Source of the DNA: Flavobacteriales bacterium
GTDB lineage: Bacteria > Bacteroidota > Bacteroidia > Flavobacteriales_F > PHOS-HE28
NCBI GenBank assembly: GCA_016787985.1
Contig: JAEUTC010000215.1
Span: 1-44,500 of the forward strand
Reading direction: 5' to 3'
Length of the DNA: 44,500 bases
In this document: positions 35,252-42,109 of the stretch, piece by piece
Layout of the letters: every line of letters begins with the position of its first letter
Numbering within the stretch: position 1 is the first letter of the stretch
Translations under genes and position numbers: made by a program
Notes under the pieces: model-generated
Told to the model about the DNA's origin: nothing
Database searches by the model: none
Seen by the model: the letters and a program-made list of their open reading frames with translations, nothing else

Positions 35252-35799
35252 GCATTGATAGCTCACCATATCCCTTCCGCTGGCTTGGGCCGAAGGCTAT
35301 AAGCGGTGATTCGATCATCGTCCGCACGCATACCTATGAATTCTCGTCCAAGAAGAGCGGCGAGCGTTACATAGTTATAGCTGAAGAGTTCAGGGGTGAT
35401 CTATTTGCAGTCAAGTTCTATTGCGCACGGCACAAGGGGTACGGAGAAAAGCTCCGATACCGAATGAGCGTGAACACTTTTGACACGACCGGGATCAGCG
35501 CCACAGTAGTAGCTATCTGCTACGATCTACTGAGCAGGTACCCTACCGCTTCATTCGGTATGCTCGCAAGCCGGAGCTTTGATGTGGAGAGGGAAACAAC
35601 TGAGCCGCGCCCAACAAAACGATTCCAGGTGTGGACCGGGGTGATCGGTCGCAAGTTCCCCGACACGGCCTTTGCCCACTATCGCTTTACTGAAGAGAAC
35701 GGCTATCTGTTGATCAACAATTGTCATTCAGACGCAGCCGCAAAGGTGGAAGAGTACCGAGAAATGTTCAAGGGATACGGCATCGTCGCAGGGGTGTAG
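35248..35799 (+). CDS. 183-aa protein of unknown function, coupled to the 57-aa gene
   Basis: The GTG start at 35248 gives 183 residues in an alternating alpha/beta pattern, with no signal peptide or membrane span. Segments such as TVVAICYDLLSRYP, FGMLASRS, the KRFQVWTGVIGRKF block and a C-terminal ENGYLLINN recall uncharacterised Bacteroidota proteins (DUF6934-like) that I know only loosely. I treat that as weak resemblance, not an assignment. The gene is coupled to the 57-aa gene by a four-base overlap. Codon usage is less G+C-rich at third positions than in core genes, which suggests recent transfer. A two-component toxin-antitoxin or defence role is possible but unproven. Confidence 0.7.
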   Translation: MSIDSSPYPFRWLGPKAISGDSIIVRTHTYEFSSKKSGERYIVIAEEFRGDLFAVKFYCARHKGYGEKLRYRMSVNTFDTTGISATVVAICYDLLSRYPTASFGMLASRSFDVERETTEPRPTKRFQVWTGVIGRKFPDTAFAHYRFTEENGYLLINNCHSDAAAKVEEYREMFKGYGIVAGV

Positions 35800-35803
35800 G
35801 GAA

Positions 35804-35817
35804 TTGTCTTACATTTG
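35804..35817 (+). promoter_or_regulatory. -7 element with 9-bp operator-like motif before the RHH gene
   Basis: TACATTTG at 35810-35817 is an exact -7 element lying five bases before the RHH ATG, so the mRNA would be nearly leaderless. Overlapping it, TTGTCTTAC (35804-35812) is the reverse complement of GTAAGACAA, which occurs twice at the transposase start (35983-35991 and 35993-36001). Confidence 0.5.
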
Positions 35818-35822
35818 CCCAC

Positions 35823-35957
35823 ATGGACGCGTCCATTACACTGAGAATAGACCAAGCAACGAAGGCCAAGCTGGAGAAGGCGGCAAAGAAGGATGGGCGA
35901 TCCCTGTCTAACTACCTCCGCAAGCTCTTGGAAAAAGCCGCCAGCACGAACTCTTGA
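35823..35957 (+). CDS. Ribbon-helix-helix DNA-binding protein (44 aa)
   Basis: ATG 35823 gives a 44-residue protein with the ribbon-helix-helix layout: a short beta strand ASITLRID, then helix A (QATKAKLEKAAKK) and helix B (SLSNYLRKLLEKAA). RHH proteins of this size act as dimeric repressors of their own promoters or as antitoxins and plasmid copy regulators. The gene sits between the 183-aa gene and the transposase gene. A 9-bp motif is present at both its own promoter and the transposase promoter, so it may repress both. A longer frame reading from 35721 overlaps the previous gene and is unlikely. No toxin gene adjoins it directly. Confidence 0.75.
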   Translation: MDASITLRIDQATKAKLEKAAKKDGRSLSNYLRKLLEKAASTNS

Positions 35958-36001
35958 CGGGATCATTTTTTTGGATACATTTGTAAGACAAAGTAAGACA
36001 A
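35954..36001 (+). promoter_or_regulatory. Transposase promoter with two operator-like repeats
   Basis: TTG at 35954-35956, a 19-base spacer and TACATTTG at 35976-35983 make a very good Bacteroidota promoter. Immediately after, GTAAGACAA occurs twice as a direct repeat with a ten-base period (35983-35991 and 35993-36001), and the second copy overlaps the ATG. The inverted copy is at the RHH promoter. This places a likely repressor-binding array over the transcription start. Confidence 0.6.
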
Positions 36002-36897
36002 TGGCACACGGTCAGGCAGAATTGAAGCGGCTCTCCGAAGATGAGGCGCGTTCCTTGTTGGAGGCTATAAGGTGGCCCAACGGACCGGTGTGTCCGTTCT
36101 GTTCATCCACGCAGTTCGTGAACCTCAAAAGCCGCGCGGGGCTGCGTCACTGTAAGGAATGCCGTAAGCAGTATACCGTTACCGTAGGCACCGTCATGGA
36201 GCGCAGCCGGGTGAAGATGTGGCAGTGGGTCTACGTATTCGCGGCCATGGCAGCCAGCAAAAAGGGAATAAGCTCCCACCAACTCAGCCGGGAGCTTGGC
36301 GTTCAGTACAAGACCGCCTACTTCATGTGCCAACGTGCGCGGTATGCCATGTGTCACGGTCCGGATCTCCCCAAGCTATCCGGTACGCTGGAAATGGACG
36401 AAACGTATGTCGGTGGCAAGCCCCGAAACCCCGGAGAGGTTCGGGAAAAGATGCCCGTGGTAGTGCTACTGGAACGGGGCGGACGTGCGCGGGGCCTTGT
36501 GACCTGTGACGTGACGGCCAACACCCTACGCAAGCACGTCACCACGAATGCCGACATGTCCAGCCGGTTCATGACGGATGAAAGCCCGCTCTATAAGACC
36601 ACGGGAAAGAAGTTCGCCGGAGGTCACGAAACGGTCACGCACAGCCAGCGGGAATACGCCCGTGGTGACGCACACAGTAACACGGCGGAGAGTTACTTCA
36701 GCCTGTTGAAGCGTGGGGTCTACGGCACCTATCACCACGTCAGCCCGGAACACCTTCACCTATACGTGGCGGAGTTCGATTTCAAGTGGAATTTCCGCAA
36801 GGTGACCGATACCGAGCGGGCGCATGAGGTGATGCGCATGGTGGAGGGGAAGCGCCTCTACTACCGCACCCCGAAAGCGATTCAAGCCGGGAAGTGA
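36001..36897 (+). CDS. IS1595/ISXO2-like family transposase
   Basis: From ATG 36001 the protein is 298 residues and appears intact. An N-terminal zinc ribbon has Cys31/Cys34 (CPFC) and Cys51/Cys54 (CKEC). A helix-turn-helix region follows (KKGISSHQLSRELGVQYKTAYFMC). The DDE-type core then shows Asp133 in EMDETYVGGK, Asp193 in FMTDESPLY and the HSNTAESYFSLLKRGVYGTYHH motif (Asn227, Glu230). These are hallmarks of the ISXO2-like (IS1595) transposases. A strong promoter with operator-like repeats lies upstream, next to a small RHH gene. No terminal inverted repeats were detected, so it may be a transposase inside a larger element, a remnant or a domesticated gene. Confidence 0.93.
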   Translation: MAHGQAELKRLSEDEARSLLEAIRWPNGPVCPFCSSTQFVNLKSRAGLRHCKECRKQYTVTVGTVMERSRVKMWQWVYVFAAMAASKKGISSHQLSRELGVQYKTAYFMCQRARYAMCHGPDLPKLSGTLEMDETYVGGKPRNPGEVREKMPVVVLLERGGRARGLVTCDVTANTLRKHVTTNADMSSRFMTDESPLYKTTGKKFAGGHETVTHSQREYARGDAHSNTAESYFSLLKRGVYGTYHHVSPEHLHLYVAEFDFKWNFRKVTDTERAHEVMRMVEGKRLYYRTPKAIQAGK

Positions 36898-37088
36898 GGT
36901 ATTGAAGCGCGGCCCGCGTAGGGTGATGCCTACCGTTCGACGGTATCGCGCGGCGAAGTACGTTCCACCCAAGCGAAGGTTCCCGCGTCAAGGTCAGCGG
37001 CCGAACGCGCCCCGCGTTCCCGATCGTGGTGATCGGCCCCCGTCGTTGGCTGCGAAGCGAAGGGCTGAACGGGAGCTATCTTTGAGGG
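36898..37088. other. Intergenic stretch after the transposase
   Basis: A CCGATC/GATCGG hairpin (37020-37025 with 37031-37036) may act in termination after the transposase. A perfect -7-like TATCTTTG at 37077-37084 lies four bases before the next ATG without a -33 partner. A basic 68-residue frame starting at TTG 36902 is present, but I see no support for it as a gene. Confidence 0.4.
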
Positions 37089-37202
37089 ATGGCAGCTCCG
37101 AAGGTTGATCCCAAGACCGTGGAGTTATTGCGCAAGGCGCTGAACACCCCACCGCCCCCGAAAAAGAAAGCGGCCAAGAGTAAGACCAAGCCCAAGAAGT
37201 GA
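37089..37202 (+). CDS. 37-aa Lys/Pro-rich peptide, first of a small-gene operon
   Basis: ATG 37089 opens a 37-residue frame. The N-terminus is helical (VDPKTVELLRKALN). A run of four Pro and a Lys/Ala-rich tail ending PKPKK-like follow. The TGA stop overlaps the GTG start of the next small gene. I do not recognise a family. The basic tail suggests nucleic-acid or membrane-surface contact. Support comes mainly from the coupled arrangement of three genes and a -7-like element directly upstream. Confidence 0.5.
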   Translation: MAAPKVDPKTVELLRKALNTPPPPKKKAAKSKTKPKK

Positions 37203-37300
37203 ACCGTTCCCGTTACCCGGAGTGGGCGATCCGCGTTCTTGGTATTGGTATCGCCATAGCCTTGCTCTGGGAGCTTGTACGGTGGATCTTTGACCTGTGA
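37199..37300 (+). CDS. 33-aa single-span membrane peptide
   Basis: The GTG start at 37199 overlaps the previous stop (GTGA). The 33 residues comprise a short polar N-terminus with a Trp, one hydrophobic span (IRVLGIGIAIALLWELV) and a short aromatic end. It is too small for family assignment. A one-span micropeptide in a coupled operon could be a membrane anchor, holin-like or toxin-like peptide, but none of these is shown. Its stop in turn overlaps the next start in the same GTGA fashion. Confidence 0.5.
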   Translation: MNRSRYPEWAIRVLGIGIAIALLWELVRWIFDL

Positions 37301-37551
37301 CCCTGTACGAGTTCGTCCGGCTAGACGTGAACGCCCGCGCTACCTACTTGTGGGCGCATGGGTCTTTCGTGACCAACTACGGAGACGCGAACGGACCTTC
37401 GGCTTTCTACGCCCTCCATGACTATTTCGTGGAGGTGATCTTCGACCTGGAGTTTAACACGATCGTATCCCTTGTGCCCTTCAAAGAAGGGGAGCGGTAC
37501 GATCGTATGGTCAGTGCCATGGACGTACCGCCGATCGAAGGGATCGGTTAG
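37297..37551 (+). CDS. 84-aa hypothetical protein (MTLYEF-type)
   Basis: The GTG start at 37297 overlaps the previous stop. The 84-residue product starts MTLYEFVRLDVNARATYLW, followed by a FVTNYGD stretch and YFVEVIFDLEFNTI. This resembles a short Bacteroidota protein family that I recall as hypothetical proteins starting MTLYEF and containing a Y-V-E-V-x-[FY] strand. The family has no known function. It is soluble and acidic in the middle. A similar gene in other genomes next to mobile elements would support a passenger-gene role. Confidence 0.65.
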   Translation: MTLYEFVRLDVNARATYLWAHGSFVTNYGDANGPSAFYALHDYFVEVIFDLEFNTIVSLVPFKEGERYDRMVSAMDVPPIEGIG

Positions 37552-37564
37552 GTTCGTGGTTAGT

Positions 37565-38350
37565 ATGAACAAGCTTAGGCGTGCTAGGTATTGGCTCAAG
37601 GATCAGTGGTTACAGTTCCCTGTTCGATTACGCCGGAACCAGTGGGGTAGAAGGATCTTCTCTACTGGCGACCATAAGAGGCGGCACGACTTGCTTTCGC
37701 TGTTGGCCGATAAGAAGGATGACGGGCCCGACGCCCCCACTTCTTGGGAGCACGGAGTGGAGGTTACCGAGGTCGCGAATCACTTCCGTTGGCATGGTGA
37801 CAGGGAGGCGTGGGATCAGTTATCCGTTCTGATACAAGACGGATGCGTGGAGGTGCAAGAGCATCCTGAGATGGCGGGCGCTTGGTGGGTTATCACCCCG
37901 CTTGGGCGAACTGCCTTGCGCAAGGGGGTGTATCTGAGAGAGGGCACACAGGAGAACATTGGTACGCTGACGTTCACCATAGCCGTAGTGTCCGCACTAC
38001 TAACCATATGGCAAATGGTATCCATGTCGCAGTTGGAAGACAGAGTAAGACGTCTAGAGGGAATACCACCAACGCGATCCCAGCAAGCACCGCCAGCAAA
38101 TACAGGGGCGCTAGATCTATCCCCAAGCGATACTCCAAGCGGTCCTGCCAAGATGGTGGTGCGCTATTGCGGGGTATGTGCCGCTGGCGGTCCCTGTGGC
38201 TATTATGCCGCATCGTTGCGCTATGGGCTTCGTGTTCCAGTTGCTTCGTTTTCATCGGTCTTTCGTGTTAGTATCGGTATGGCCTGCTTCGTCAGGTACA
38301 CTATTCCGATACAAGTGGTTATCAGCCGACTAAGCCTGCCCAGCCGCTGA
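37565..38350 (+). CDS. 261-aa protein with wHTH-like region and membrane span
   Basis: From ATG 37565 the product is 261 residues. The first 125 include a very basic N-terminus and a winged-helix-like block (about 60-125: VTEVANHFRWHGDREAWDQLSVLIQDGCVEV, then WWVITPLGRTALRKG). One hydrophobic span (about 135-152) and a short coiled segment (QLEDRVRRLEG) follow. The last 70 residues are Pro-rich, then hydrophobic with four Cys, and look unlike the first part, so a frameshift near residue 170-200 is possible. It starts 13 bases after the 84-aa gene's stop and probably belongs to that operon. No family was recognised. Confidence 0.6.
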   Translation: MNKLRRARYWLKDQWLQFPVRLRRNQWGRRIFSTGDHKRRHDLLSLLADKKDDGPDAPTSWEHGVEVTEVANHFRWHGDREAWDQLSVLIQDGCVEVQEHPEMAGAWWVITPLGRTALRKGVYLREGTQENIGTLTFTIAVVSALLTIWQMVSMSQLEDRVRRLEGIPPTRSQQAPPANTGALDLSPSDTPSGPAKMVVRYCGVCAAGGPCGYYAASLRYGLRVPVASFSSVFRVSIGMACFVRYTIPIQVVISRLSLPSR

Positions 38351-38421
38351 ACGTTTGCACCGTCGTTCGGCAACAGCACCGGCGGCGGAAACGAAAAGTC
38401 ACATACAAACACACAAGTCCC

Positions 38422-38772
38422 ATGAACACGCTGAAGAACAAAGTGCACCTGATCGGCAACCTCGGTTTCGACCCCGAAGTGCGGGAGATCGCCAAGGGGC
38501 GCAAGGTGGCCCGTATCTCCGTGGCCACGAACGACAGCTACCGCAACGCCAGCGGCGAGCGCGTTACCGACACCCAATGGCACACCGTAGTGGCTTGGGG
38601 CACCACGGCCGAGGCGGTGGAGCGCATGCTGCGCAAAGGGTCGCCCGTGGCCCTCGAAGGACGCCTGGTGCACCGCAGTTACGAGACCAAGGAGGGCGTG
38701 AAGCGCTACATCACCGAGGTGGTCATGAACGATTTCCAACTCCTTCAGCCCAAACAAGAAGCGGCCGCCTGA
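38422..38772 (+). CDS. ssb: Single-stranded DNA-binding protein, short form (copy 2)
   Basis: The 116-residue protein matches the SSB OB-fold (MNTLKNKVHLIGNLGFDPEVREI, TDTQWHTVVAWGTTAEAVE, VALEGRLVHRSYETKEGVKRY). It is clearly paralogous to the SSB at 30874-31236, sharing the N-terminal block and the GRLVxRxYExKEG strand. It ends in QPKQEAAA, again without an acidic partner-binding tip. The two short SSB genes lie about 7.5 kb apart and flank the sigma operon and the mobile island. A terminator follows. Confidence 0.93.
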   Translation: MNTLKNKVHLIGNLGFDPEVREIAKGRKVARISVATNDSYRNASGERVTDTQWHTVVAWGTTAEAVERMLRKGSPVALEGRLVHRSYETKEGVKRYITEVVMNDFQLLQPKQEAAA

Positions 38773-38792
38773 GCGGAGAACCCCTGGTATGC

Positions 38793-38829
38793 GAAGCGGT
38801 CCCGATCTTCGGGGCCGCTTCTGCTTTTC
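38793..38829 (+). terminator. Terminator after ssb copy 2
   Basis: A GAAGCGG arm (38793-38799) with inner CCCG pairs with CGGG and the CCGCTTC arm ending at 38821. CTGCTTTTCC follows, a short T-run, just before the DUF748 gene. Confidence 0.8.
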
Positions 38830-38838
38830 CAGCCCACC

Positions 38839-41115
38839 ATGTCCGGGACCACCACAACCCCTCGCCCCAAGAAACGTTGGTTGATCGCGCTGGTCGCCTT
38901 ACTCATCACCTCCCTGCTCGTGGTGGCGCTGTTGCTGCCGTATCTCCTGAAGCGTTATATCGAAACGCACAGCGAGGAATGGATCGATCGGAAGGTCACC
39001 ATCGATCGCATCATCCTCAATCCCTTCAACCTGCGTTACGCCATAACGGGCGTTACTTGCTACGAACCGAAAAGCGAAGTGGTCTTCGTGTCGTGGAAGA
39101 GCATCAGCTTGCGGAGCGACCTGTGGAAGGGCTTTCAAGAGAACAACTGGCGCTTCACCGGCCTGCGGATCGAGGCGCCGTATTTCCACATCGTGCAGAA
39201 CGGCGATCGCTTCAACTTCAGTGATCTGCTCGAACTAGGGGGGGACGACGCGGCCACGCCCGATACTGCTACGCCCGTCCGTTTCAGCATGGAGGACATC
39301 GTGCTAAGCGATGGGCGTATCGACTATAAGAGCGATGTGCTCGCTGCGCCGGTCGGCATCAAGAACCTCATGGCGACGAGCACCGTCATCTCATCGGAGA
39401 ACGCGCGGATGGACTTCGGCCTGGGCTTCGACCTGAACGACGGCGGGCGCATGGACGGCGGCTTCATGCTGGACACGGAGAAGTCGCTCTACGGCATTGA
39501 TGCGCATTTGAAGGCGTTCGCAGTACCACAGTTGCTGCCCTACCTCCAGGACTTCTTCGCCTGCAAGTCGCTGGAAGGGGCCATGGACCTGCAGCTGCAT
39601 CTTCTCGACAGCTATTCGGACAGTACAAGCCTGAAGGTGAGCGCTGGCCTGGACCTGCACGACATCGCGTTGGTGGATCCGAACAGTGATCAGCTCTTCC
39701 GGCTAAAGAAGGCGACAGCTCGTTTGGATACGCTGGTGGCCAGGGATCAGCGGGTGGACATGGGCGAAGTGGTGTTGGATGGAGCGGACCTCAAGTTCGT
39801 GATGCTCGCCGATGGTACCGACAATTGGACACGGTTGTTGAAGTTGGACAGCACGACCGTCGCTGGCGATAGCACCACGGCGCAACTGCAAGCCAGTGAG
39901 AGCAACATCTTCGTGCTACTCGCCGACTACATCAGCTACCTCGGTGAGCAGATCGTGGCGAGCGATTACACGGCGAAGAAACTGGCGCTCACCAACAGCG
40001 CCGTGCATTTCGAGGACAACACGCCGGCACAACCTTTCCGTTATGCCATCTCTGCCATCAATGTGAGCGCCAACCGGATCACCAGTGATCAAGAAGCGGG
40101 CAGGGTCACGGCCAGTGCGGTATTGCAAGAGACCGGCAGGTTGAAGGGCGATGCCGTCTTCGACCCGAAGAACATCCGCAATGTGACGGTTGACCTGACG
40201 GTGGATGAACTTGCGTTGAACCACCTTGACGCCTATGGGCGCTGGTATGCTGCACATCCGTTGGAAGACGGATCGCTGCAATACATCACGAAGACCGTGG
40301 TGCAGGACGGCAAGATCGACTCCCAGAACCACCTGCGCGTGGACAAGATGAAGGTGGGCAAGAAGGTGGACGAACACGACCCGGAGATCTACGTGCTTCC
40401 CTTGCGGCTGGCCACGGGGCTGCTCAAGGATGTGAACGGTGTGATCGACCTGGACGTGCCCGTGAAGGGCGACCTGAAGGACCCTGAATTCCGTGTGTGG
40501 CCGCTGATCTGGCAGGTGCTGAAGAACCTGATCGTGAAGGCCGCCACGGCTCCAGGGCGGTTACTCGTGCGCGCGTTCGAGGGTGCCGATGAGGCCGATC
40601 TGGAGCGCGTACGGTTCGAGTACCTACAGCCCGGCCCGGCCAAGCAGCAAGAGAAGACCCTGAAACAGCTCGTTTCCGTCCTCAACGCCAAACCAGAACT
40701 GACCGTGGACCTGGTCTCCATCGTGGACACCAAGGCCGAAGCCAAAGAGGTGGCGGTGTTCCATGCCAAGCAGGCTTTCCTCTTCCCGGACAAGCCGACC
40801 CTCGATGGAGCGGATAGCACACGTATCGCGGAACTGAGCACGCGCGACTCGGCTTTCAGCTCTTCCGTGGAGGGGCGCACGGCAGCCTTGGCGGGCAAGT
40901 CGCTGCACGACCGCTGCCTAGCGCTGATCGGCGCCGCCGAAGCTGAGCGCATTGCGGGCGAGATCGAATATGCCCGGCGCGAAAGCACCATGCAGTTCCT
41001 GCTGGCGCAAGGCATCACACCTGCTCGGGTGCGCTATCGGGATGGAACAGCCGAAGAACTGGCGGGGCAGCGGGGTGTGCCGGGGTACCGGTTCGTGTAT
41101 GATGTGGGGGAGTGA
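38839..41115 (+). CDS. DUF748 domain protein (AsmA-like envelope protein)
   Basis: The 758-residue protein has one N-terminal membrane span (about 13-36) after a short basic cytoplasmic start and a large periplasmic domain. The early block DRKVTIDRIILNPFNLRYAITG and the later repeated beta-strand pattern are typical of DUF748 proteins, which are related to the AsmA/bridge-like proteins thought to act in lipid transport or envelope homeostasis. The C-terminal region (about 610-758) has an OmpA-like look (VSVLNAKPELTVDLVSIVD, EEIEYARREST-like, ending ELAGQRGVPGYRFVYDVGE). The last 97 codons are duplicated about 2.7 kb downstream in a decayed copy. Function is inferred from family only. Confidence 0.85.
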   Translation: MSGTTTTPRPKKRWLIALVALLITSLLVVALLLPYLLKRYIETHSEEWIDRKVTIDRIILNPFNLRYAITGVTCYEPKSEVVFVSWKSISLRSDLWKGFQENNWRFTGLRIEAPYFHIVQNGDRFNFSDLLELGGDDAATPDTATPVRFSMEDIVLSDGRIDYKSDVLAAPVGIKNLMATSTVISSENARMDFGLGFDLNDGGRMDGGFMLDTEKSLYGIDAHLKAFAVPQLLPYLQDFFACKSLEGAMDLQLHLLDSYSDSTSLKVSAGLDLHDIALVDPNSDQLFRLKKATARLDTLVARDQRVDMGEVVLDGADLKFVMLADGTDNWTRLLKLDSTTVAGDSTTAQLQASESNIFVLLADYISYLGEQIVASDYTAKKLALTNSAVHFEDNTPAQPFRYAISAINVSANRITSDQEAGRVTASAVLQETGRLKGDAVFDPKNIRNVTVDLTVDELALNHLDAYGRWYAAHPLEDGSLQYITKTVVQDGKIDSQNHLRVDKMKVGKKVDEHDPEIYVLPLRLATGLLKDVNGVIDLDVPVKGDLKDPEFRVWPLIWQVLKNLIVKAATAPGRLLVRAFEGADEADLERVRFEYLQPGPAKQQEKTLKQLVSVLNAKPELTVDLVSIVDTKAEAKEVAVFHAKQAFLFPDKPTLDGADSTRIAELSTRDSAFSSSVEGRTAALAGKSLHDRCLALIGAAEAERIAGEIEYARRESTMQFLLAQGITPARVRYRDGTAEELAGQRGVPGYRFVYDVGE

Positions 41116-41186
41116 GAACTGTGGACCGCTGTCGCTCAACGGAAACTCGCCATCACCCTTGTCCTAGGAAGATCCATGAACGGATC

Positions 41187-41203
41187 GGCGCGACGGACGC
41201 GCC
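41187..41203. terminator. Hairpin between convergent genes
   Basis: A perfect GGCGCG/CGCGCC stem with a five-base loop lies between the DUF748 gene (+, ends 41115) and the tandem-repeat T9SS gene (-, ends 41290). TTCCTCC follows on the plus strand. It is a possible bidirectional terminator with a weak T-run. Confidence 0.45.
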
Positions 41204-41289
41204 TTCCTCCTGGGTGTTGATCATCACATCACGTGTTACCAAGTGGCATCCCGTCCCGAAAGCATCGCTACAAGCGCGGGGTCCACTGC

Positions 41290-42105
41290 TCAATGAAGGA
41301 TGAGCTTGCGCTTTTCCGTCCATGCGGCACATTGCAGACGAAGGGTATAAACGCCAGGAGCCAGGTCGTTCAGGGGCAGTAGGATCCTGGCGGCGGTTGC
41401 CACCTGTTGCGTATGCACCAAACGACCGTTGCCATCCATCAAAGACAGGTTCACGCGATCCTCGCTACGGCCCAGATCGATGGTGACCGAGCGGCCGATC
41501 TCGGATGGGTTGGGATAGATGCTCATCGCATTGCGCTGGGGGCTTTCATCCACCCGAACATGGTCACTGATCGTTGTGTCCACATTGACCACGACGCTGA
41601 ACACCTGCCCCCACTCGCCTTGCAGGTCTTGAGCGCGCATGCGCAACACATGGACGCCTTCTCCCACAGGAGGTATCGCCGCACCACGGACGGTCTCGAT
41701 CACATTATCGAATGCGCCATCGGCGGAGAGCATGGGCGTGCCCAGGCCCACCCCGGGGTCATCATCGAAGAAGTACTCGGCATTCTGGAGATGTACATCG
41801 GGCCATGAGGTGAAATTCGGCCAGATGTCCACGACGATCGAGAAAAGAGGACCCCAAGCGCCCTCTTGGTCTTTTGAGCGCACCCCCAGCCTGTGTGCTC
41901 CTTCAGGGGATGGGAGAGGTGCTTGTGCTATGATCGCCTCGATCACATTGTTGACAGCGCCATCGGCGGCGCTCATGGGGGTGCCATTCCCGGGTCCTGG
42001 GTCCGTGTCCCAGAAATACTCGGCCTGCTGCACACCGAGCTGGCAGAAACCCGGAGACAACGCCAGTGCTGTAAGGAAGCAACCAACTAGGCGTGCGAGG
42101 CTCAT
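41290..42105 (-). CDS. Secreted tandem-repeat protein with T9SS sorting tail
   Basis: From ATG 42105 the product is 271 residues with a signal peptide ending near SPGFC/Q (residue 21). Two tandem units of about 80 residues follow, each with [QL]xxAEYFxDxDPG, GTPMxxADGAxxNVIE, EGxHxLxxRxxDxxGxWGxxFS and a VV strand. This repeat is widespread in Bacteroidota surface proteins. The last 75 residues form a T9SS type A sorting domain (IYPNPSEIG, GVYTLRL, KRKLILH). It is probably exposed on the cell surface. It follows the beta-helix gene with a gap of four bases and is co-transcribed with it. Confidence 0.82.
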   Translation of the reverse strand: MSLARLVGCFLTALALSPGFCQLGVQQAEYFWDTDPGPGNGTPMSAADGAVNNVIEAIIAQAPLPSPEGAHRLGVRSKDQEGAWGPLFSIVVDIWPNFTSWPDVHLQNAEYFFDDDPGVGLGTPMLSADGAFDNVIETVRGAAIPPVGEGVHVLRMRAQDLQGEWGQVFSVVVNVDTTISDHVRVDESPQRNAMSIYPNPSEIGRSVTIDLGRSEDRVNLSLMDGNGRLVHTQQVATAARILLPLNDLAPGVYTLRLQCAAWTEKRKLILH

Positions 42106-42109
42106 GGTA

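Larger units (their letters stand above)
35078..38350. mobile_element. Accessory island around an IS1595-type transposase
   Basis: A run of short, mostly unrecognised genes surrounds an intact transposase, between the sigma operon and a second ssb. G+C in the left part (35.1-35.8 kb) is visibly lower than in flanking genes. No terminal inverted repeats or target duplication were found by eye, so element boundaries are unknown. The limits given are simply the first and last island genes. Some IS1595-family elements carry passenger genes. Confidence 0.4.

Noticed and set aside
36902-37108. Basic 68-codon frame after the transposase
   Set aside because: It uses a TTG start and has repetitive Arg/Pro content. 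It overlaps the 37-aa gene, which has better support.
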